A stretch of DNA of 62,984 bases from Brasilonema sp. UFV-L1 (GTDB taxonomy: Bacteria; Cyanobacteriota; Cyanobacteriia; Cyanobacteriales; Nostocaceae). Below the pieces are notes generated by a model, which was not told where the DNA came from, made no database searches, and saw nothing but the letters and a program-made list of their open reading frames with translations. Of this stretch, positions 1 through 9,130 are shown piece after piece (the stretch's first letter is position 1; each line of letters opens with the position of its first letter). Location of the stretch: the NCBI RefSeq assembly GCF_012912105.1, contig NZ_QMEA01000066.1:1-62984 (forward strand), given 5' to 3'. Made by a program: the position numbers and the translations under genes.

Positions 1-106
1 AACCCTTGAGATACACTGCATACGCCTTTTGTCAATCAGGGAAGTTCAGTTTAAGGAAATTTTCATTTCCCCAAAAATGGGATTGACAAATGTCGAACTT
101 TATGAA

Positions 107-973
107 TTAAAGAGGTGTAATACTGGCAATCTTGCCATTTTGGCGTTGAACCCTTTGAAAGTAATTTGATAGCTGTTCATAGGGGATAATAACTGCCTGG
201 TTAACACGGCGAACCTGAGGATATCCTGGTTTAGAAATACTTGCTACTTCAACTCGATAGAGTCGTCCTGTACCAAATGCTTGCGAACCTCCAAATGTGC
301 TGCTGGGGGTTTCTCCTCTTAGCGGAGGACGATAAGCAAAGCCATTATTGCTAAGCGCAGGAGCAACTACTGTTGATGCACTATTTTTCCCCAGTTCACT
401 AGCTAGACGAGGTGAATTTCCTGGGATTTGAGAGCGATCGCTCGTCGCATAGCCACGATAGAGCTGAAAAATCCGGGTAAAGCCCACGGTTTTCTGTCCC
501 GGTTGAGTCGTAAATCCCCGATAGTAGGGCACAATATTTTCCCCAAAGTTGACTTGGTACTCAGGTGAGTCAATATAAGAATCAATATCAGCGTCGTATC
601 CCTTCGCTTGGTACAAGTCCAGATGATAAGCTATCTCAGATTCATCATAAGGAGCACGACCTAAAAAATGTTTGTAGTTTAACTCGGTGAAACGCGTGTG
701 GAAACTATTGGAGAAAAACTTAGCTTGATACAATTGGGATTTCGCCACCTGACGAACAAATTCCCGCACACTGATCGAGCCATTCAACAGCAGAGATTCT
801 GCGCCAGTCAGGCGTTCAGATTTTAGTAAATAATCATTGCCTAAGACTTGACGATAAACAGCCGCGATCACAGCAAAAATATCCGTTTGGCTGGCATTAG
901 ACCATAATTCAATAGGAGCAGCATTACTAAAAGCAGAGGTTCCCAGTCGAGATGCGGCTGTTGTAATAGCCAT
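107..973 (-). CDS. cpcC: Phycobilisome rod linker, phycocyanin-associated (CpcI3/CpcC type)
   Basis: 288 aa. A rod linker joins phycocyanin hexamers within phycobilisome rods on the cytoplasmic face of thylakoids. The N-terminal two thirds is a linker (PBS_linker_poly) domain with recognisable blocks such as YRQVLGND near residue 40, [17 protein letters not shown] near 98-114 and VPYYRGF near 148. The C-terminal 55 residues form a CpcD-like domain (RLYRVEV ... [15 protein letters not shown]). It is the fourth and last visible gene of a minus-strand operon; a small cpcD could lie beyond the left edge. The only sulfur residue is the initiator Met; there is no Cys. By family logic this is the cpcI3-type linker of a sulfur-limitation phycocyanin operon; cpcC is the generic name. 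Confidence 0.9.
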   Translation of the reverse strand: MAITTAASRLGTSAFSNAAPIELWSNASQTDIFAVIAAVYRQVLGNDYLLKSERLTGAESLLLNGSISVREFVRQVAKSQLYQAKFFSNSFHTRFTELNYKHFLGRAPYDESEIAYHLDLYQAKGYDADIDSYIDSPEYQVNFGENIVPYYRGFTTQPGQKTVGFTRIFQLYRGYATSDRSQIPGNSPRLASELGKNSASTVVAPALSNNGFAYRPPLRGETPSSTFGGSQAFGTGRLYRVEVASISKPGYPQVRRVNQAVIIPYEQLSNYFQRVQRQNGKIASITPL

Positions 974-1016
974 CTAAAAATCTCCTTGATCAAAAACTTT
1001 TATAATGTCTTAACAA

Positions 1017-1040
1017 TCCCCGTACCGCGATAGTCGGGGA
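1017..1040 (-). repeat. Short GC hairpin between the two linker genes
   Basis: TCCCCG at 1017-1022 pairs with CGGGGA at 1035-1040 around a 12-nt loop. It lies in the 70-bp gap between the linker genes and has no following T run. It is more likely an mRNA-stability or processing hairpin than a terminator. Confidence 0.4.
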
Positions 1041-1043
1041 GTG

Positions 1044-1859
1044 TCAAGAAAGAGTGATACTAATGACTTTGCGTCCCTGGCGATTGAGTTGTTGCAATCG
1101 ATCTGACAACTGCTCAAAAGGGACAACCACTTCGGTAATACTCTGGCGGATGACTGTAGAGTTAGGGGAAGCCGCCTGTGTTAGGCGAATCCGATAGGTG
1201 TTACCACCACGACGGCCTGTTGAAGTACCAGTTAAAGTACCCGCAGAAGCAGGGTAGATAGGAGATACTAAGTTCTTTGCTAAATCCCAAGTTAATTGTC
1301 CTTTGGGCTTGCTTTGAGCGCGATCGCTATTTGCATAGCCTCGATACAACTGGAAGAAATAGGGAAACCCGGCTGTTTTTTGTCCGATCACGGTTTGGAA
1401 GCCCCGATAGTAAGGTACAATAGCATCTCCAAAGCTTTGCTGATACTCAACAGAATCAATGTAAGAATTAATTTCAGCTTCGTAACCCTGAGAATTATAC
1501 AAGTCAACGTGGTCAGCAATTTCTGACTCGTCGTAGGGAGCACGACCCAAAAGATGCTTATAATTCAATTCGATGAAGCGAACTTGAGAGTTGGAATTAA
1601 AGAACTTCTGTCGATACAGTTCTGATTGGGCGATCGCACGCACAAAATTCCGTACTGTAGTTTGTCCCTGACGCAACAGTGATTCTGCACTCAAAAGACG
1701 CTCACTTTGCATCAGATGTTCATTGCCCAAAACTTGTCTATAAGTCGCCCAAATGACTGCCTGGACATCGGCTTCTGTCCTCACAGGGCGCAGTTCAACT
1801 TTTTCAGCATCTGCAAACGGGCGAATCCCCAATCGGCTTGCTTCTCTCAACGCTGCCAT
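1044..1859 (-). CDS. cpcC: Phycobilisome rod linker, phycocyanin-associated (CpcH3/CpcC type)
   Basis: 271 aa. Second rod linker of the operon, with the same two-domain design: a PBS linker domain (YRQVLGNEH near 40, [17 protein letters not shown] near 98) and a C-terminal CpcD-like domain (TYRIRLT ... [15 protein letters not shown]). It is clearly paralogous to the downstream linker and would sit at a different place along the rod. It has no Cys and only one internal Met (residue 50), against several Met in ordinary rod linkers as recalled. It is separated from cpcA by 420 bp of inverted repeats, which may set linker expression below that of the subunits. A PecC identity was considered, but the neighbouring alpha subunit is phycocyanin rather than phycoerythrocyanin. 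Confidence 0.88.
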   Translation of the reverse strand: MAALREASRLGIRPFADAEKVELRPVRTEADVQAVIWATYRQVLGNEHLMQSERLLSAESLLRQGQTTVRNFVRAIAQSELYRQKFFNSNSQVRFIELNYKHLLGRAPYDESEIADHVDLYNSQGYEAEINSYIDSVEYQQSFGDAIVPYYRGFQTVIGQKTAGFPYFFQLYRGYANSDRAQSKPKGQLTWDLAKNLVSPIYPASAGTLTGTSTGRRGGNTYRIRLTQAASPNSTVIRQSITEVVVPFEQLSDRLQQLNRQGRKVISITLS

Positions 1860-1970
1860 AATCCCACCTCCTAAATCTCAATGACACAATGACGAATCTA
1901 TTCAGAAACACCTTTCAAATCAGCGGGCAGTAGATACTTATTCCATGAACAATTATCAATAAACAATGAC

Positions 1971-1999
1971 TGGATAAGTGATAACTGATAACTGATAAT
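1971..1999. repeat. Heptamer tandem repeat (STRR-like)
   Basis: ATAACTG is repeated in tandem (GTGATAACTGATAACTGATA). Short tandemly repeated heptamers are typical of heterocystous cyanobacteria. The same heptamer recurs near 44.5 kb and 58.9 kb. Confidence 0.65.
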
Positions 2000-2013
2000 T
2001 TTTAAAAAAACCC

Positions 2014-2130
2014 TTGCGTAGTCATTGAAAAGCCATGAAACCTCGACATCATAGGTATTTCACTCAGTTGAAATTGACAGTTAATACGTCATGATGTCAG
2101 TGTTTAAAGCGTTTCAAACTGACTACGCAA
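2014..2130 (-). repeat. Nested long inverted repeat between cpcA and the linkers
   Basis: Outer arms TTGCGTAGTCA (2014-2024) and TGACTACGCAA (2120-2130) are perfectly complementary. Inside them GACATCAT (2045-2052) pairs with ATGATGTC (2091-2098). In the operon transcript this could fold as one large branched structure ahead of the linker genes. It is probably a partial terminator, processing site or stability element. Confidence 0.5.
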
Positions 2131-2160
2131 AAGGCTCGACGCATTTGCAACTTGTACGTT

Positions 2161-2268
2161 CAGTTTTGTGGAACTATGGAACGAAGTTTTGTGAAAATAA
2201 TCTGGTAATCACATGAGTTTGAATTGCACAATTACCAAATTATTTTCCTACTACATCACACAAAACTG
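2161..2268 (-). terminator. Hairpin just after cpcA, probable partial terminator or stabiliser
   Basis: Inner arms are AAAATAAT (2194-2201) plus GGTAAT (2204-2209) against ATTACC (2231-2236) plus ATTATTTT (2239-2246). A second outer pair is CAGTTTTGTG (2161-2170) with CACAAAACTG (2259-2268). It begins 11 bp after the cpcA stop. Hairpins here are known in cpc operons to keep the subunit message more abundant than the linker message. Confidence 0.5.
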
Positions 2269-2279
2269 AAAGACTCCCG

Positions 2280-2771
2280 CTAAATCAGAGAATTGATCAC
2301 ATAATCAATGTAGGAGTTAGCTTCAACAGCGGGGTCACCCGATAAACCATGATTTGCCTTGATGTATCTGAGGGCTTCGATATACCAGCTAGGAGATAAC
2401 TCAAAGGTACGGTTGATTTCAGCTAAGCCAGCAATCAAATAATCGTCGATTGGACCTGTGCCACCTACAACCAAAGCGTAAGTAATAATCCGCAGATAAT
2501 AGCCGACGTCGCGCACACATTTTGCTTTTCCAGTGGAACTAGAAGCGTAGTTAGGTCCATCCAACTGTGTTGTATAAGGATACTTTTGATACACAGCGTT
2601 TGCAGCGGCTTCAGCCAGACTTGGTGCTTTTTTAGATAACGTCTTTGCCGCTTCTAAGCTGACAGCTGCCTGCCGGTAACGACCGAATGCAACCTGGATT
2701 TCAGTGCTACCCAAAAAGCGACCTTGGGAATCCGCAGAAACAATCGCTTCCGTTAAAGGCGTCTTACTCAT
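2280..2771 (-). CDS. cpcA: C-phycocyanin alpha subunit, sulfur-poor (CpcA3 type)
   Basis: 163 aa, the usual CpcA length. It is a globin-like light-harvesting subunit that pairs with CpcB and carries one phycocyanobilin on Cys85 (KCVRD), equivalent to the usual Cys84. Typical CpcA blocks include [33 protein letters not shown] and [10 protein letters not shown]. Cys85 is the only Cys, and the initiator is the only Met. As I recall ordinary CpcA, the YCLVVGG Cys is Ala here and the GPMDEYL Met is Ile. It lies 58 bp downstream of cpcB in the same operon. This matches the CPC3 phycocyanin described for sulfur-limited Calothrix PCC 7601. PecA was rejected because the [12 protein letters not shown] block is CpcA-like. 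Confidence 0.95.
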   Translation of the reverse strand: MSKTPLTEAIVSADSQGRFLGSTEIQVAFGRYRQAAVSLEAAKTLSKKAPSLAEAAANAVYQKYPYTTQLDGPNYASSSTGKAKCVRDVGYYLRIITYALVVGGTGPIDDYLIAGLAEINRTFELSPSWYIEALRYIKANHGLSGDPAVEANSYIDYVINSLI

Positions 2772-2829
2772 TGACTTAATATCTCCAAGTTTGTTCTATA
2801 AAGGATTGATTTGATGTAGTTGTGATGAT

Positions 2830-3351
2830 TTAGGCAACAGCCGCCGCCGCGCGATCAAAATAAGTTGCAACTTCCGCAATCAGCGCGCTGCAATCACCAC
2901 GGGTAATTCCGTTAGGATCATTGGCAATGGCGATCGAGGCCTCCTTCAGCTTCTGAATGCCGACAGCAACTGAAGCCCCTGGGGTGCCCAGTGCTAAATA
3001 AGTTTCCCGCAAACCATTGAGGGCACGATCATCCAGCACACTGGCATCTCCCGCAAAAATTGCATAGGTTACATAGCGTAGGATGATTTCCAAATCCCGT
3101 ATACAAGCAGCAGCACGACGGCTTGTGTAAGCGTTTCCACCGGGCGCAATTAGCTGAGGTTGTTCAGCGAACAACTGTCGAACTGCATTGGCAACAATAG
3201 TAGATGCATTGCTAGAAATTCGGTTGATGACATCAACGCGCTTGTTACCGTCTCTAACCAAATTTAGTAAAGCATCTAATTGAGAGTCGCTGAGGTATTC
3301 TCCTCGTGTATCAGCTTGAGCAACAACTTTAGAAAAAGCATCCTGCACCAT
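2830..3351 (-). CDS. cpcB: C-phycocyanin beta subunit, sulfur-poor (CpcB3 type)
   Basis: 173 aa, one residue longer than usual. The beta subunit carries two phycocyanobilins: Cys83 (AACIRD) and Cys154 (GDCSAL), equivalent to Cys82 and Cys153. The asparagine block SSNAS and the LRYVTYAI helix are present. The only Met is the initiator, and the only Cys are the two bilin sites. The normally conserved non-bilin Cys109 is Ala110, and several Met positions are Ala, Leu or Ile (for example AACIRDLEI). It is the first gene of the operon. AGGAG at 3361-3365 on the minus strand supports this start with 9-nt spacing. Expression is likely induced by sulfur limitation, inferred from composition and the CPC3 precedent; the promoter was not identified. 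Confidence 0.95.
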   Translation of the reverse strand: MVQDAFSKVVAQADTRGEYLSDSQLDALLNLVRDGNKRVDVINRISSNASTIVANAVRQLFAEQPQLIAPGGNAYTSRRAAACIRDLEIILRYVTYAIFAGDASVLDDRALNGLRETYLALGTPGASVAVGIQKLKEASIAIANDPNGITRGDCSALIAEVATYFDRAAAAVA

Positions 3352-4000
3352 AGTTGAAATCTCCTAAACTTTGATGAGTTGAGAAATTAGTGATGTAGTT
3401 TTAAACCAGGAAGTGAAGGATTAAGCTTTGCACTTCTTCTCAGACGGAGAATCGCACAGGAAAATCCAAAAAGCCAAGGTTAGAAAATTCCTAACCATCC
3501 GCTTTTTGAAAGCAACAATATCCTCTTCCAAAAGACTAGATTGTCTTTCAGTTTCTGAGAAAGATTCACAATCGTTATCAGAGCAATGAAACTCAATCAA
3601 ACAGAAGTTTCATTACTTTATTTTGCCTGTTCCCTCGTAATTTCTTTTATACAATAGTTGGCATCATCCTTTTTGTTACAAAATATTTCGTAATTTTCAT
3701 GAAAGCATATAAACAATTATGCACTCTGTTAATTGCAGTCATAATTGATATTTTTATCAAAACAAAAATCGTGTTTATTTTCATAAATAAACTCTGCAAC
3801 CCTTGTCTAGAGCCCTTTTAATGAGATATGGTTTTTAATGACGAGATTTATTAAGGTTTAGCAATATCTTTTTTTGGATTGTATATTTTAGGTGTCTGTC
3901 TGATGTTTTCCACAAGAAACAGTGATTGATAACTCAAAAAATAGTGATTTTATCTACTAAATTTTTGTAGCTCGAATTACAATCATTAACTAAGTGTAAC
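3352..4000. other. Upstream region of the cpc operon, no gene seen
   Basis: About 650 bp of AT-rich sequence with no credible reading frame. It must hold the promoter and leader of the minus-strand cpc operon. Apart from the ribosome-binding site at 3361-3365, I see no known regulatory motif that I would assign. Confidence 0.5.
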
Positions 4001-4083
4001 AATAGTGATACTGACTACAAAATTTTGGTAACTCGTATCACTATTAGAATGAGAAACCCGATTTTTTAAAAAAACCGGGTTTC
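4001..4083 (-). terminator. Inverted repeat plus AAACCCG/CGGGTTT terminator-like hairpin
   Basis: AATAGTGATAC (4001-4011) and GTATCACTATT (4035-4045) are perfect inverted copies. Next to them GAAACCCG (4053-4060) pairs with CGGGTTTC (4076-4083) around a loop rich in T and A. The second hairpin is of a kind common at gene ends in cyanobacteria (another is at 29343). It lies just beyond the end of the minus-strand acetyltransferase gene. Confidence 0.55.
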
Positions 4084-4108
4084 TATGGTTAGGCTGAACT
4101 ATTGACAG

Positions 4109-4667
4109 TTATTGTGTCTGTAATTCTTCCCATTCTGGGCGCAGAATGCCATATTGAATGAGGTCAAAGCGCTGTCCTTCACGCTGGATAAAGCTACGTT
4201 GGATTCCTTCCGGGGCGTTACCCGACTTTTTCGTGTACTTTGATTGAGCGGATATTATAGGTGATCGTAGATGAACCTACTCGGTAAAGGTTTAACTCTC
4301 GGAACGCATATCCAAGAATAAGTTGCAAAGCATCTGTACCATAGCCTCTACCCCAATATGCAGGATCACCAATAGCAATACCTAATGATCCAACCTGATG
4401 CATCCATTGGATTTGAAACAAACCAACACTTCCAATCAAGATATCATCAGCCAAGGTTCGTAGACGGAAGTGAAAGCTGTTTGGTGAATTTAGGACACTG
4501 GTTTCAAACTGTGTCCAACCTTCAGGAGTGATGGGTTGTGCTGGATCATTATCTGCAACCCGCAGATACTCATCATTTTCAGACCATTTCGCAAAAAATT
4601 CGCTATCTTCTGGTTTAGGTGCAGCAAGGCGAACCAACTTTCCTGTAAAAAGTGGCTTGAATTCCAT
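4109..4667 (-). pseudogene. GNAT-family N-acetyltransferase, frameshifted
   Basis: The first 149 codons read as a RimJ/RimL-type GNAT acetyltransferase (Acetyltransf_3): start MEFKPLFTGKLVRLAA, acetyl-CoA loop region GRGYGTDALQLIL near 107-119, and NIRSIKVHEKVG at the end of the open frame. A TAA stop then follows at about 4215. The expected C-terminus, EGIQRSFIQREGQRFD and on to PEWEELQTQ, is present in the next frame and ends at 4109. One extra base plus one substitution near 4203-4217 explains both defects. This is either a recent pseudogene or a sequencing error; the decay looks very fresh because the tail is intact. Confidence 0.75.
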
Positions 4668-5260
4668 GAAAAAATCCTTTGAAGCATATTTACGAACTTT
4701 TTACATATATCTTACAAAAATTTAACTTTATTCCCTGGCAATATATGTGTATTCTTTTATTGTTAAGTGAAAAAAAATACTTGATTTTAATTAAACGTAA
4801 ATCAACGAAAATATGATGAGTCAAAATTTTGGATTCAATGGCTTTTCATTGCAATTAAATTTAAGCAGAGGAAAAGATAATCTTGAGTGCAAATTTGCTC
4901 AAATATACGGATTTGACCGAAAAACTGAGAATTTGCTTATCTAGTGTCATTTTTGTTTTTGGTTATCTAACCTAATTGTTACCTTCATTTAGATTCCTGT
5001 CATAAAGAATTTTTTAGATTTTGAATTATAAGGCTTATGACTGTGCTTTGTGGAGTTTTTGTTGTCAAAATAGCTTTTTGCTGTTGAAAAGCAACTTTTG
5101 CAACTAAATTTAGATGTAAATTCTGGTCAAAGAAAACCTTTGAAAAAAAGTTTGCGATTTCCTCAATCTTTTTGCAGAACGATGCCATTACTCTTCGTAA
5201 CAGAGAGTAGTGGAGTTTATCGTCTGCTTAGTGACACTGCTAGAACCATGTCATAAGTTT
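4668..5260. other. AT-rich spacer, no gene seen
   Basis: About 590 bp separating the minus-strand acetyltransferase from the plus-strand sigma-like gene. I see no RNA gene, repeat or convincing protein. It should contain the promoter of the 5.3-9.7 kb cassette. Confidence 0.4.
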
Positions 5261-5917
5261 ATGGACGAGCTAAACCTCTACCTGCAATCGCTTATCCAAG
5301 AAGCTTGCAGTCACCAACCAACCAGCCCACAGCGTAGTAAAGCCATCAACTGTTTGCTCCGAGTTCTCCTTAAATCAAGGCGTACTGGGAGTGAAGGGAA
5401 TGATCTCTACGAAGAAGCTCTATATAAAACCATGTTTAATTTGAGCAAAACACTTTGCGACAAATATGATCCAAGTCGAGGTTCATTTTTGGCTTGGTTT
5501 AACATCTGTCTTCGCAATCAATACAGGGATGAAATTCGCGCGGCTAAACGCGATCGCTCTCACAGACAATCTGTATGGCAAAGTCATGAGGTTGAACTCG
5601 ATCCCTTAGATCAAGTTCCTTCTGGGATAGATGCTAACTTACTGCTTGATACTTGGGAATCATTTGTCCAATGGATCAAGGACGATCCTGAAAATCTTCT
5701 TAAAGCTTGCCACATAGCAAGTAACCCAAAAGCCAACTGTCAATTGCTTGCCCATTTGAGACTTGTTGTTGGCAAAGAATGGCAGGAAATTGCTGCGGAA
5801 GTTGCCTCGACACGCGGTGTCATCTCTTCTCATTGGTGCAGAAAATGTGAACCCTTACTCCAAGAGTGGTTAGATAGAAATCAGAGGCTGTTTGGAGAAG
5901 ATAACTATGAGCGATAA
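5261..5917 (+). CDS. Sigma-70-like (ECF-like) factor heading the CHAT cassette
   Basis: 218 aa from ATG 5261; a longer GTG start at 5210 is possible but less likely. Residues about 50-115 resemble sigma region 2: an acidic helical stretch, then KYDPSRGSFLAWFNICLRNQYRDEIR and a basic KRDRSHRQ run. The last about 60 residues (KEWQEIAAEVASTRGVISSHWCRKC) look like a region-4 helix-turn-helix. It would act in the cytoplasm as a promoter-specificity or DNA-binding factor. Its stop codon overlaps the DUF1822 start by 11 bp, so the genes are translationally coupled. I infer that it regulates this cassette or nearby genes; similarity to sigma factors is by motif only. Confidence 0.7.
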   Translation: MDELNLYLQSLIQEACSHQPTSPQRSKAINCLLRVLLKSRRTGSEGNDLYEEALYKTMFNLSKTLCDKYDPSRGSFLAWFNICLRNQYRDEIRAAKRDRSHRQSVWQSHEVELDPLDQVPSGIDANLLLDTWESFVQWIKDDPENLLKACHIASNPKANCQLLAHLRLVVGKEWQEIAAEVASTRGVISSHWCRKCEPLLQEWLDRNQRLFGEDNYER

Positions 5918-6866
5918 GCTAAATGTCTTACGAAAACTAGCTATTCCCTTCCCAATAACTGCATCGTTTCGCCGACAAGCCAGAGGCTACGCGTCACAGT
6001 ACTTCACTCAACAGACTCAAGAAAGAAGCTATTTTAATAGTTTAGCTGTACTCGTTGCTGATGCGTATTTTCGTCTGCTCGGTTTTGAGACTAATGTTAC
6101 CCAACCAGAAAGATGGAATGCAGTTCGCCGTCTATGGAGCGAAGCAAACGAGCTAGAATTGCGAGGATTGGGCAATTTGGAATGTTGTGTCATTGCTACA
6201 GAACAGCAGTCTGTTATTTTACCACCAGAAAGTTTGAGTGATGAGCTACGGCGGGGCGTAGCCTATCGCATCGGCTATTTGTTTGTAGAAATTGCTAGTT
6301 CTGAAAAATCAGCGACACTGATTGGTTTTCTGCCTGCTTTTCATCGCGAAACTACAGATGCAGAAGTGGCGATCGCTGATTTACAGTCTATGGATGACCT
6401 AATCGATTACTTGACGCAACAAGAAGCATCTTCACTTACTGATTCACTTGCTGAAAGAGTCCAGACAAATGACCTGACGGGAGAATTTGCAGAAAAAAAA
6501 ATTACTTACTTAAGAAACTGGTTGAATAACATTTATGAGGCGGACTGGGAACCCTCAATGCGTGATCTCAGGAGTGTCACCTGCAAGAAAAACCTCCAAC
6601 TGGCAGAGCAAGTCTTTGAAATACAACTTTCTGTTTCTCAGAACAACGACGAATTGATTTTTGTCAGAGTTAATGTCCAATGTAAAAGTGGTTCTCTGCC
6701 TAGAGGAATGCAAGTCAGTGTACCAGACGAATCTGATATTTATACCGAAACAGTCAATGAGGCAGCTGATTTGATTTCTATCCCTCTGGAATTATCTTCA
6801 GGTGAGGAGTTCTGGGTAGAGTTGCGGCTAGGAGAAACTTTCATTAGAGAATATTTCATCGCTTGA
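5907..6866 (+). CDS. DUF1822 family protein
   Basis: 319 aa. ATG 5907 is chosen because GGAGAAG (5894-5900) lies just upstream and the start overlaps the sigma-like stop. The family is cyanobacterial and of unknown function. Family features are the N-terminal LAIPFPITASFRRQA stretch, the SLAVLVADAYFRLLGFET helix near 45-65 and a beta-rich C-terminus ending in a FWVELRLGE strand. There is no signal peptide and no membrane segment. It is the second gene of a four-gene cassette, followed after 12 bp by the CHAT gene. As I recall, DUF1822 genes commonly sit beside sigma-like and CHAT genes in cyanobacteria, suggesting an adaptor or regulatory partner; no activity is known. Confidence 0.8.
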   Translation: MSDKLNVLRKLAIPFPITASFRRQARGYASQYFTQQTQERSYFNSLAVLVADAYFRLLGFETNVTQPERWNAVRRLWSEANELELRGLGNLECCVIATEQQSVILPPESLSDELRRGVAYRIGYLFVEIASSEKSATLIGFLPAFHRETTDAEVAIADLQSMDDLIDYLTQQEASSLTDSLAERVQTNDLTGEFAEKKITYLRNWLNNIYEADWEPSMRDLRSVTCKKNLQLAEQVFEIQLSVSQNNDELIFVRVNVQCKSGSLPRGMQVSVPDESDIYTETVNEAADLISIPLELSSGEEFWVELRLGETFIREYFIA

Positions 6867-6878
6867 AAAAGAGTTGCA

Positions 6879-9128
6879 ATGGCATTTAAAATCTCCTTGA
6901 AAATTGGCGGGCGAGTACAACTTAACCATTCGCAAGTTCTGCCTGTCACCCTTGCTATTTCTGATCAAGAAGGGCAAATAGAAGAACTCGTTTCGTTTCT
7001 TTCTCCTCTACCAAAACCTCTCGAAGAGAAGTTCAAAGAATGGCAGTATTATATTGGTCTTCAAGGTAATCGTAAGGTTGCAAAAAATCGTGATAAGTTT
7101 ATTTCAGGGGTAGTCAATCTCACAGAACTCGCAAATTCCTTGAAAACGGAATTAAACAAATGGTTGGGTAGGGATGGGTGGATTGATGAGAATGGAAAAC
7201 CTGATCCACGTGTCAGTCTGGTTCTGGAAAGTTTCAGGGAAAAAATTACCCAAAAGGATGAAATCCAAATTATTGTACAGACAGAAGATAGACAACTGCG
7301 GGGACTGCCTTGGCAAGAGTGGGATACTTTGGCAGCGTATACCAGCAGAGGTGTAGAAGTGGCAATTAGTGCCACAAATTTCAAGCGGCTGACTCAGAAG
7401 CAAACACCCCAAATTAAAGCAACTGCACGCATACTTGTGGTGTTTGGTGACGAAAAGCTTGGTTTTGCAGAAGAAGAGGATTTTATCAAAAGTCTGAGAC
7501 AGCATGGTGGAGAACCCCATATCCTCAGACAACCTATGCGTCAAGAGTTAGAACAAAAGTTAAAAGACTCTCAAGGCTGGCACATTTTCTTTTTTGCCGG
7601 ACATAGTGAAAGCGATCGCGACGGACGGATTGGACGCATTCAAATTAACCTAGGCGATGGCGAACAAGGAATTATTGAAATCACTGAACTGAGAGATTTA
7701 CTCGAAGGTGCGATCCAGAAAAAGCTGCAACTGGCAATCTTTAATTCTTGTGATGGTTTAGGACTGGCAAACCAGCTAACCGAGCTATCTCTACCCTACT
7801 GTATTGTGATGCGCGAAATGGTTGAGTCCTCTGTCGCTAGAGAATTATTGAGGCATTTTCTCGCAGCTTTTGTCAAAGATCGCTCTTTATTTGCATCGAT
7901 GAATGCAGCAAGGCAGCAGTTACAAAAGAAATTTGAACCCGGTAAAAGTTGGCTTCCTGTGATCGTTGCCAATCCTCTGGCGAAAGAACTGACATGGAAT
8001 CGTTTGTTTTCCGAGAGGAGGTTATCTTGGCAGTGGGAGATGGTACTGGGCATGATTGCGATCGCTTTGTTGGTTAGCCTACCCATCGGGATATTCAGCG
8101 AGTTCCAGGGTTGGGAAACCTTGACGCTTTACGCGCAACTTTACCCTCACCTCATAGTGTATCCTTCCCTGTTTCTCTGGATGCCTTTGTTTGCGTCTTA
8201 CAAAGCACATTGCATGATTCGCGTCAAGACACGCCCGTTTGTACTTTTGACACTCCTAACTGTGTTTTTCACACTGGGGGCGCTGTTGTTTGAACTGACT
8301 GGCGATCGCATGATGTTAATGGAGTTTAAATCCGATGCGACAACGACAATTTACGCACAGGAACTCCCAGAACTCTACTCCAAGTGGAGAACTTCAACAA
8401 CAGATATTCAGAGCATTCCCCAAGAAATTTTTAACACTCGTCAGGCTTTCGACGCTGAAGGAAATTTGACACTGAAAAAATCAGAGTTAGAGCCAGCCAT
8501 CAAACGTATTTACAAAGTCAATAATCTTGCGGGATTGCAAGGGCTTTTGCGGATTGCTACCGCCTATGACGTTTGGCGACAAAATACTCAAGCCTTTTCC
8601 ATCAGTCGCTGGTTTTACGCCCTCAACTTTGTTGCCATTATTAGTTGTGGTGTTCAGATTCTGGCACTTGTGGCGACGATTTGGTTTGTACCAGATTCTA
8701 TATTTAACAAGAATAAATTTTTGACATATGTCATCATTTGTGAATTAGGTATCTTGTTGTGGGTGCCCTTTCAAAGCTACAGCATAGAGCATACTAAAAG
8801 CCTGTTATTTTCACAGGAATTTCGCGGGACTCTAGCTGGACTCAATGTTCTTCTTTACGTTATTATTTCCATCATATTTTCGGCAACTGTTAGCAGCATC
8901 TACAGAAGCGCCACCAAAAAATATCAGCCTATTTTATTGTTATTGTTGTTAGGTAGTTTAAGTTTGACGGTTCTAGGTAGCTGGTTTGGTGTTTCTCTCA
9001 TTAATCATCTGTTTGGAATGAATAGTACCAATCCCGTAACTCCTTGGCTTGCAAGTAGCCTTTTCTTTGCTGCTTTATTTTTCTTCCTGTTTGTGCGGTT
9101 GATTGATCATGGCGTTGGAGACGAGTGA
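6879..9128 (+). CDS. CHAT-domain protease with C-terminal membrane region
   Basis: 749 aa. Residues 1-180 are an effector-type N-terminal region typical of cyanobacterial CHAT proteins (IIVQTEDRQLRGLPWQEWD). Residues about 180-370 are a caspase-like CHAT domain. The expected catalytic dyad is visible: His242 in FFFAGHSESD and Cys291 in AIFNSCDG. From about 390 there are several hydrophobic segments (385-410, 425-445, 455-475, 580-610, 625-645, 660-690, 700-745), with a soluble loop at about 480-580. It should therefore face the cytoplasm from a membrane anchor. The fusion to membrane helices, the sigma-like and DUF1822 genes upstream, and a membrane protease 2 bp downstream suggest a proteolytic signalling or defence unit. 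The substrate is unknown. Confidence 0.85.
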   Translation: MAFKISLKIGGRVQLNHSQVLPVTLAISDQEGQIEELVSFLSPLPKPLEEKFKEWQYYIGLQGNRKVAKNRDKFISGVVNLTELANSLKTELNKWLGRDGWIDENGKPDPRVSLVLESFREKITQKDEIQIIVQTEDRQLRGLPWQEWDTLAAYTSRGVEVAISATNFKRLTQKQTPQIKATARILVVFGDEKLGFAEEEDFIKSLRQHGGEPHILRQPMRQELEQKLKDSQGWHIFFFAGHSESDRDGRIGRIQINLGDGEQGIIEITELRDLLEGAIQKKLQLAIFNSCDGLGLANQLTELSLPYCIVMREMVESSVARELLRHFLAAFVKDRSLFASMNAARQQLQKKFEPGKSWLPVIVANPLAKELTWNRLFSERRLSWQWEMVLGMIAIALLVSLPIGIFSEFQGWETLTLYAQLYPHLIVYPSLFLWMPLFASYKAHCMIRVKTRPFVLLTLLTVFFTLGALLFELTGDRMMLMEFKSDATTTIYAQELPELYSKWRTSTTDIQSIPQEIFNTRQAFDAEGNLTLKKSELEPAIKRIYKVNNLAGLQGLLRIATAYDVWRQNTQAFSISRWFYALNFVAIISCGVQILALVATIWFVPDSIFNKNKFLTYVIICELGILLWVPFQSYSIEHTKSLLFSQEFRGTLAGLNVLLYVIISIIFSATVSSIYRSATKKYQPILLLLLLGSLSLTVLGSWFGVSLINHLFGMNSTNPVTPWLASSLFFAALFFFLFVRLIDHGVGDE

Positions 9129-9130
9129 AG

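Noticed and set aside
1-106. A cpcD gene after the last linker
   Set aside because: The 106 bp to the left edge show no CpcD-like start; it may lie outside the window.
2280-2771. Phycoerythrocyanin alpha (PecA) instead of CpcA
   Set aside because: The [12 protein letters not shown] and [10 protein letters not shown] blocks and the 163-residue length fit CpcA, and no pecE/pecF lyase genes are present.
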